Assembly: GCF_042648405.1 (NCBI RefSeq)
Contig: NZ_JBHRXV010000003.1
Location: forward strand, 62,001-126,000
From: Sphingoaurantiacus capsulatus
GTDB lineage: Bacteria > Pseudomonadota > Alphaproteobacteria > Sphingomonadales > Sphingomonadaceae
DNA length: 64,000 nt
Direction of reading: 5' to 3'
Shown one piece after another: positions 59,788 to 64,000 of the stretch. Numbering within the stretch: position 1 is the stretch's first letter; every line of letters begins with the position of its first letter. A program made the translations under genes and the position numbers. The notes beneath the pieces are model-generated. The model was not told the DNA's origin, did not search any database, and was given only the letters and a program-made list of their open reading frames with translations.

Positions 59788-61179
59788 TCAGCCCTTCGCC
59801 GGGAAGCGCGTCGCCACCGCGGGCTCGCGCATCGTCGCTTCGATCCAGTCGCCGAAAAGCGGGATCAGATCGGAGTTGAACGCCGGGCGCGGGCGGTTCG
59901 CGGTGGGGGCCCGGCCTGCGCGCACCTCGGCCATGCTGCCGTCGATCGTCATGCCGTGGCCGGTGCGCGGCACCTCGACGAAGCGGGCGGTGCCGGGGCG
60001 CCAGTGGTTGACCATGTCGGCGATCAGCTGGTGGTCGCGATTGTCGATCGCGGCGACGTCGCCCTCGCCGTAGACCGACAGGACGTTCGAGCGCGTGTCG
60101 CGCCACGCCGTCACCAGCCGCTGCTTCGCGAGGCCCTGCCAGAAGCTGTAGTGGCGCGCCATGATCTGGTCGCCGCCGTCCCATTGCAGCAGTTCGCGCA
60201 GCAGCTTGGCATATTCTGGGTTCGCCGCCGCCAGCGCAGCCGGCGTCCGACCTTCGAGCAGCAGCGCGCGGAACAGCGGGCGCAGCTTTTCCGATCCCGT
60301 TTCGCCGTCGACCGGATCGGCGCCGCCGCCGGTGAAGCCCTGGATGCGGAAGATGTCGAACATATAGTCGTGCCAGTTGCGCAGCACGGTGCCGTAGACG
60401 GCCACGCCGCGCGGCGCGGCGACTTTTGCCGCGAGCAGCGGTGCCTCGACCCCGCCCATCGAGTGACCGAGCATGAAGATGCGGTCGGGCGCGATGCCGT
60501 GCTTTTCCATCAGCGCGCGATAGCCGGTCTCGAAGCCGGCCATCTCCGCATCGAAGTCGCCGGTACGGCAGCTCGGGCCGCCGCGGCTGTCGCCGGCTTG
60601 CGCTTTTTCGATGCGATAGACGCTGATGCCGCGCGCCAGCAGGCCGTCGAACAGCAGCCGGTGCGGGCTGTCCTCGCGCGTCGTTTCGAAGGAATCGCAG
60701 GTGTAGCCCTGGATGAGGAACAGCACCGGGCCCTTGGCGCCGCCCGGCGGAGCCACCATCACCTCGCGCAGCAGGCCGCCGCGGAACGGGACGGCGCCAT
60801 AGTGCGCGGTGCCGTTGCGGTAGCTCTCCAGCGGGCGGCCGACCGACGTGGTGGTCAGCACCTGTCGCTTGCCTGCGCGCCAGACGGTCGCGCGTACCGG
60901 CTTGCTGGCCTCGATCTTCGACGCGGCCGCCGCGAAGGCGCCCATGTCGGCGATCTCCATGCCGTTGATCTCGGTAACGATGTCGCCGGCCTTGAGGCCC
61001 AGCTTCGCACCGGTCAGCCCGGCGGCGATGGTGTCGGCTCGAACGCCCGTGCTGCCGTCGCTTGCCGGCTGCGGCGTACCTGAGACGCCGAACACCGTGG
61101 TGCGTGGCAGCTCGCCCGTCGGGGGGGCGGCGCCGGCAAGCAGCAGGGCGGCGGACAGGAGCAGGAGGCGGCGATGCAT
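59788..61179 (-). CDS. PDZ domain / alpha-beta hydrolase fusion
   Basis: Exported protein of 463 residues. After a signal peptide (LLLLSAALLLAGAAPP) comes a PDZ-type domain at about 40-115 (LGLKAGDIVTEINGMEIADM). An alpha/beta hydrolase of about 300 residues follows, with LFLIQGYTCDSF, elbow FMLGHSMGGVEAPLLA and late VPRTGHGM. The fusion suggests that the esterase is tethered to a peptide or partner. It is divergent from an AraC-type regulator. Confidence 0.88.
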   Translation of the reverse strand: MHRRLLLLSAALLLAGAAPPTGELPRTTVFGVSGTPQPASDGSTGVRADTIAAGLTGAKLGLKAGDIVTEINGMEIADMGAFAAAASKIEASKPVRATVWRAGKRQVLTTTSVGRPLESYRNGTAHYGAVPFRGGLLREVMVAPPGGAKGPVLFLIQGYTCDSFETTREDSPHRLLFDGLLARGISVYRIEKAQAGDSRGGPSCRTGDFDAEMAGFETGYRALMEKHGIAPDRIFMLGHSMGGVEAPLLAAKVAAPRGVAVYGTVLRNWHDYMFDIFRIQGFTGGGADPVDGETGSEKLRPLFRALLLEGRTPAALAAANPEYAKLLRELLQWDGGDQIMARHYSFWQGLAKQRLVTAWRDTRSNVLSVYGEGDVAAIDNRDHQLIADMVNHWRPGTARFVEVPRTGHGMTIDGSMAEVRAGRAPTANRPRPAFNSDLIPLFGDWIEATMREPAVATRFPAKG

Positions 61180-61261
61180 GAGGTAGGTCCCGGCAAGGTT
61201 GCGACGCCTTGCCCTAGCACCGGGGGTCTCGCGCTTCCTTGTCCGTACTTGCGAAAAGTCT

Positions 61262-62131
61262 ATGAGCGGGACGATGGCCCACCGACCCCAGCCGATGACC
61301 GACTATGTCGACCTGCGCGCGCACCGCGACCGCGTGGTGCCGGCGTCGTCGCGGGCACGCGTGATCCTGTCGCGGCTGCCGCGGGGCGCCTCGCCGCTCG
61401 GGCATGGGCCGCTGTCGCTGAAATTCGTTCTCGACGGCGAGGAGCGCTACACGATCGGCGCGCGCACCTACCGCATCACCAGCGGCCAGATGCTGATCGT
61501 CGATTCAAGCCGGGCGGGCGAGGCGTCGCTGCTGACGGGCGCGACAGGGCTCTGCCTCTACCTGCCCCAGGTCGCGAACCTGCCCGAGGACGCCGCCGAA
61601 CTGATTGGCGACGGGCCGGTGACCTTGGCCGCCGCGAACAACCCGCTCGGCGCGCTGCTGACCGCCGCCGCGCGGCGGCTGGCGCGCGACCCCGACGCCG
61701 GCCCGGCGCTTGCCGATCGCATCGCCTATCGCGCCGCCGAGCGGCTGGGCCAGCTGATCGCCGAGGGCGAAGCGCGGCTGGGACGGCTCGATGTGATGCG
61801 CACCGGCACGCGGCGCGAATTGCTTCGCCGGGTCGAGATCGCCCGCGCCTGGCTTCATGCCCACGCCGATCGGGCGGTGACGCTCGGCGAACTGGCGCAG
61901 GCAGCGGGCGCCTCCCCCTTCCACCTCGCCCGCGCCTTTGCCGCCGTGCATGGCGACGCGCCGATCGCCTACCACCGCAATCTGCGCCTCGACGCGGTGG
62001 CGACCGAGCTGCGCCGCGGCATCACCAATGCCGCCGCCGCCGCGCTCGGCCTGGGCTTCGCCGACCAGTCGGGCTTCACCCGCGCGTTCAAGCGCCGCCA
62101 CGGTGTCACACCGGGTTCGCTCACTCGCTGA
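61262..62131 (+). CDS. AraC family transcriptional regulator
   Basis: Regulator of about 289 residues. The C-terminal double helix-turn-helix is VTLGELAQAAGASPFHLARAFAAVHG and AAAALGLGFADQSGFTRAFKRRHGVTPG. The N-terminal half is a cupin-like sensor (YTIGARTYRITSGQMLIVDS). ATGs at 61262, 61274 and 61295 compete; I use the first. It is divergent from the PDZ-hydrolase operon and may regulate it. Confidence 0.9.
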   Translation: MSGTMAHRPQPMTDYVDLRAHRDRVVPASSRARVILSRLPRGASPLGHGPLSLKFVLDGEERYTIGARTYRITSGQMLIVDSSRAGEASLLTGATGLCLYLPQVANLPEDAAELIGDGPVTLAAANNPLGALLTAAARRLARDPDAGPALADRIAYRAAERLGQLIAEGEARLGRLDVMRTGTRRELLRRVEIARAWLHAHADRAVTLGELAQAAGASPFHLARAFAAVHGDAPIAYHRNLRLDAVATELRRGITNAAAAALGLGFADQSGFTRAFKRRHGVTPGSLTR

Positions 62132-62188
62132 GAGCCCGCGACAGCTTGCAAGCTGTACGGAGTCGCGGCGCGGGAGTAGGTTGCGGTC

Positions 62189-63565
62189 ATGACCGTCAGC
62201 GCTTTCGACCTGTTCAAGCCGGGCGTCGGCCCCTCCTCGTCGCACACGATGGGTCCGATGACGGCCGGCCTGCGCTTCGTGCGCGGCCTCGCCGACAGCG
62301 GCACCTTGGGCAGCGTGCAGCGCGTCGAGGTCGAGCTAATGGGCTCGCTCGCCGCGACCGGCGTCGGGCACAGTACCGACGTGGCGGTGCAGGCGGGCCT
62401 CGCCGGCTTCGACCCGGCGACGGTGGATTCGGACTCGATCGACGCGCTGATCGCCGCGATCGGTGCCGACCGGCAGATCATGCTCGGCGGCCGACAGATG
62501 GTGCCGTTCGATCCCGGCGCCGACATCATCTGGACGAAGACCGCACACCCGAAGCACGCCAACGCGCTGCGCTTCACAGCGCTCGACGGGCCGCAGAGCG
62601 TGCTCGAGCGGCGGCTGTATTTCTCGGTCGGCGGCGGCTTCGTGCTCGACGAGGCGGAGATGAACGCGCCGGCGGCGAGCCTCGGTCGCGAGACGCCGTT
62701 GCCGCACCCGTTCGCCTCGGCGGGACAGTTGCTGGCGCAGGCGGAGATTGCCGGCCTGACCATCGCCGAGCTGATGCGCGCGAACGAGCGCATGCATCGC
62801 AGCGACGCCGAGATCGACGCTGGGCTCGATCGCATCTGGGCGCGCATGGACGCCTGCATCCGGCGCGGACTGCTGCGGGACGGCATCCTGCCGGGCGGGC
62901 TCAAGGTGCCGCGTCGCGCCAAACGCATCTACGAGGCGTTGCGCGCCAAGCCAGAGGCGCTGATCGCCGATCCGTTGGCGGCGATGGATTTCGTCAACGT
63001 CTGGGCGCTGGCGGTGAACGAGGAGAATGCCGCAGGCGGCGCCGTCGTCACCGCGCCGACCAATGGCGCGGCCGGCATCATCCCGGCGGTCATCACTTAT
63101 TACCGAACTTTTCGCGGCGGCACCCCGGCGGGCATCCGCGACTTCCTGCTGACCGCCGCGGCGATCGGCGCGCTCTACAAGCGCAACGCCTCGATCTCGG
63201 GCGCGGAGGTCGGCTGCCAGGGCGAGGTCGGCGTCGCCTGCTCGATGGCGGCCGCGGGGCTTACCGCGGCGCTCGGCGGTACAAATGCACAGATCGAGAA
63301 TGCCGCCGAGATCGGCATGGAGCACAATCTCGGCCTCACCTGCGACCCGATCGGCGGGCTGGTGCAGATCCCCTGCATCGAGCGCAACGCGATGGGCGCG
63401 ATCAAGGCGATCGACGCCTCGCGCCTCGCGCTGACGGGCGACGGCGTCCACCATGTCAGCCTCGACAAGGTGATCGCCACGATGCGCGCCACCGGCGCTG
63501 ACATGCATTCACGCTACAAGGAGACCAGCGAAGGCGGTCTCGCGGTGAATGTGGTCGAGTGCTGA
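62189..63565 (+). CDS. sdaA: L-serine ammonia-lyase
   Basis: Iron-sulfur L-serine dehydratase of 458 residues, converting L-serine to pyruvate and ammonia. SAFDLFKPGVGPSSSHTMGPM at the start, AVVTAPTNGAAGIIPAV, and the cluster cysteines in GAEVGCQGEVGVACSMAAAG and LTCDPIGGLVQIPCIERNA identify the single-chain SdaA type. It is monocistronic and ends 1 nt from the convergent last gene. Confidence 0.96.
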   Translation: MTVSAFDLFKPGVGPSSSHTMGPMTAGLRFVRGLADSGTLGSVQRVEVELMGSLAATGVGHSTDVAVQAGLAGFDPATVDSDSIDALIAAIGADRQIMLGGRQMVPFDPGADIIWTKTAHPKHANALRFTALDGPQSVLERRLYFSVGGGFVLDEAEMNAPAASLGRETPLPHPFASAGQLLAQAEIAGLTIAELMRANERMHRSDAEIDAGLDRIWARMDACIRRGLLRDGILPGGLKVPRRAKRIYEALRAKPEALIADPLAAMDFVNVWALAVNEENAAGGAVVTAPTNGAAGIIPAVITYYRTFRGGTPAGIRDFLLTAAAIGALYKRNASISGAEVGCQGEVGVACSMAAAGLTAALGGTNAQIENAAEIGMEHNLGLTCDPIGGLVQIPCIERNAMGAIKAIDASRLALTGDGVHHVSLDKVIATMRATGADMHSRYKETSEGGLAVNVVEC

Positions 63566-63566
63566 T

Positions 63567-63992
63567 CTACCTCAGCAGCGCAACGGCGTCTTCGTAGGAA
63601 CCCAGCACGCGATCTTCGAGCGCGGTGTCGCCATATTCGACGACCTCGGTGATCTTTCCGTCGCGGAAGCGGAAGATGAAGCAATAATCGTTGGCGTAGC
63701 GCGCGCCGTCGATGGTCGTCACGTCGCCCTTCACCTCGGCCACCACGGTATCGCCTTCACCGATAAGGCTGACGAGCTGTGCGGTGTAGGGCGTGGCGAA
63801 GCGGGCGAACAGCGGCCGGAAGAGGTCGCGATTGACGCTGTCGAGGCCCTCGAAGCGGCGCGACCAGCTTGCCTGGCCGGGCAGGCGCCAAACACAATCC
63901 TCGTGCAGCGATGCGGCGAACAGCGTGCCGTCACCCTTCGCCATCGCCTCATAGATGCGCCGGACGATGTCCTTGTTGGTCTCGCTGCTCAT
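63567..63992 (-). CDS. SnoaL-like / NTF2-fold protein
   Basis: Small cytoplasmic protein of 141 residues with the NTF2-like cone fold. VRRIYEAMAKGDGTLFAASL, then DCVWRLPG, and GKITEVVEYGDTALEDRVLG are typical of SnoaL-type proteins. These can be isomerases, hydrolases or binding proteins; the function here is unknown. Confidence 0.85.
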   Translation of the reverse strand: MSSETNKDIVRRIYEAMAKGDGTLFAASLHEDCVWRLPGQASWSRRFEGLDSVNRDLFRPLFARFATPYTAQLVSLIGEGDTVVAEVKGDVTTIDGARYANDYCFIFRFRDGKITEVVEYGDTALEDRVLGSYEDAVALLR

Positions 63993-64000
63993 CGCGCCTC

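Noticed and set aside
1..64000. CRISPR arrays, insertion sequences, phage genes or integrase
   Set aside because: No regularly spaced direct repeats and no transposase, integrase or phage structural motifs were found on either strand.

Overview
The window is GC-rich DNA from the chromosome of an alphaproteobacterium, most likely a sphingomonad (Sphingomonas or a close relative). The evidence is TonB-dependent receptors, an ftsE-ftsX-ydcF-plsC-DUF2125 run beside a zinc-ribbon protein, dense genes joined by 1-10 nt overlaps, many acyl-CoA enzymes and families of palindromic intergenic repeats. There is no rRNA, CRISPR array, insertion sequence or phage module. One tRNA is present.

Layout. 1-4.2 kb: a TonB receptor and an MFS permease, divergent from a TetR regulator whose likely palindromic operator sits between them. 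4.2-8.0 kb: an overlapping minus-strand operon of a DSD1-type PLP enzyme, RidA, metX, GNAT and metW. 8.1-11.7 kb: hisC, an arogenate/prephenate dehydrogenase and a GAF-HD-GYP c-di-GMP phosphodiesterase. 11.9-16.5 kb: ftsE, ftsX, ydcF-like, plsC, DUF2125 and the divergent zinc-ribbon protein. 16.6-20.8 kb: acyl-CoA dehydrogenase, thiolase-like protein and phosphofructokinase. 20.93 kb: tRNA-Leu(GAG).

21.0-34.5 kb looks like an accessory island. It starts at the tRNA-Leu and ends at a diverged copy of the last bases of that tRNA plus about 75 bp of its 3' flank. It holds a diheme lipoprotein, an AT-rich divergent promoter with a perfect FNR-type box, and a type I secretion cluster: TolC, an AraC regulator, a 93-aa Ser/Asn/Asp protein with no basic residue, a lysine-free 323-aa acidic protein, an ABC exporter and an HlyD adaptor. 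It also holds several small proteins, a Crp/Fnr regulator and a truncated helix-turn-helix protein. This is my best candidate for an undescribed system: export of small acidic proteins under FNR-like control.

34.5-42.2 kb: large catalase, methyltransferase, a vitamin B12-type TonB receptor, a Mur ligase (probably Mpl-like), an LD-carboxypeptidase and DUF2200, suggesting murein-peptide recycling. 42.3-46.6 kb: two acyl-CoA dehydrogenases, a crotonase and a medium-chain reductase. 46.7-48.0 kb: an ArsR regulator with a fatty-acid desaturase. 48.1-53.6 kb: DUF1295, CFA-synthase-like methyltransferase, DUF2177, FAD oxidoreductase, DUF1365 and DUF6134, a lipid-modification set. 53.7-64.0 kb: a HAD-like protein, a PHA-system protein, hydrolases, the DUF2891/DUF979/DUF969 transport set, a DUF885 peptidase, a PDZ-hydrolase, an AraC regulator, sdaA and a SnoaL-like protein.

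Two palindrome families recur between genes: five short hairpins with covarying arms, and about six long inverted repeats built on CTCTCCC/GGGAGAG arms. Start sites were chosen by eye from Shine-Dalgarno sequences, overlaps and family lengths. All functions rest on motif recognition without a database search.
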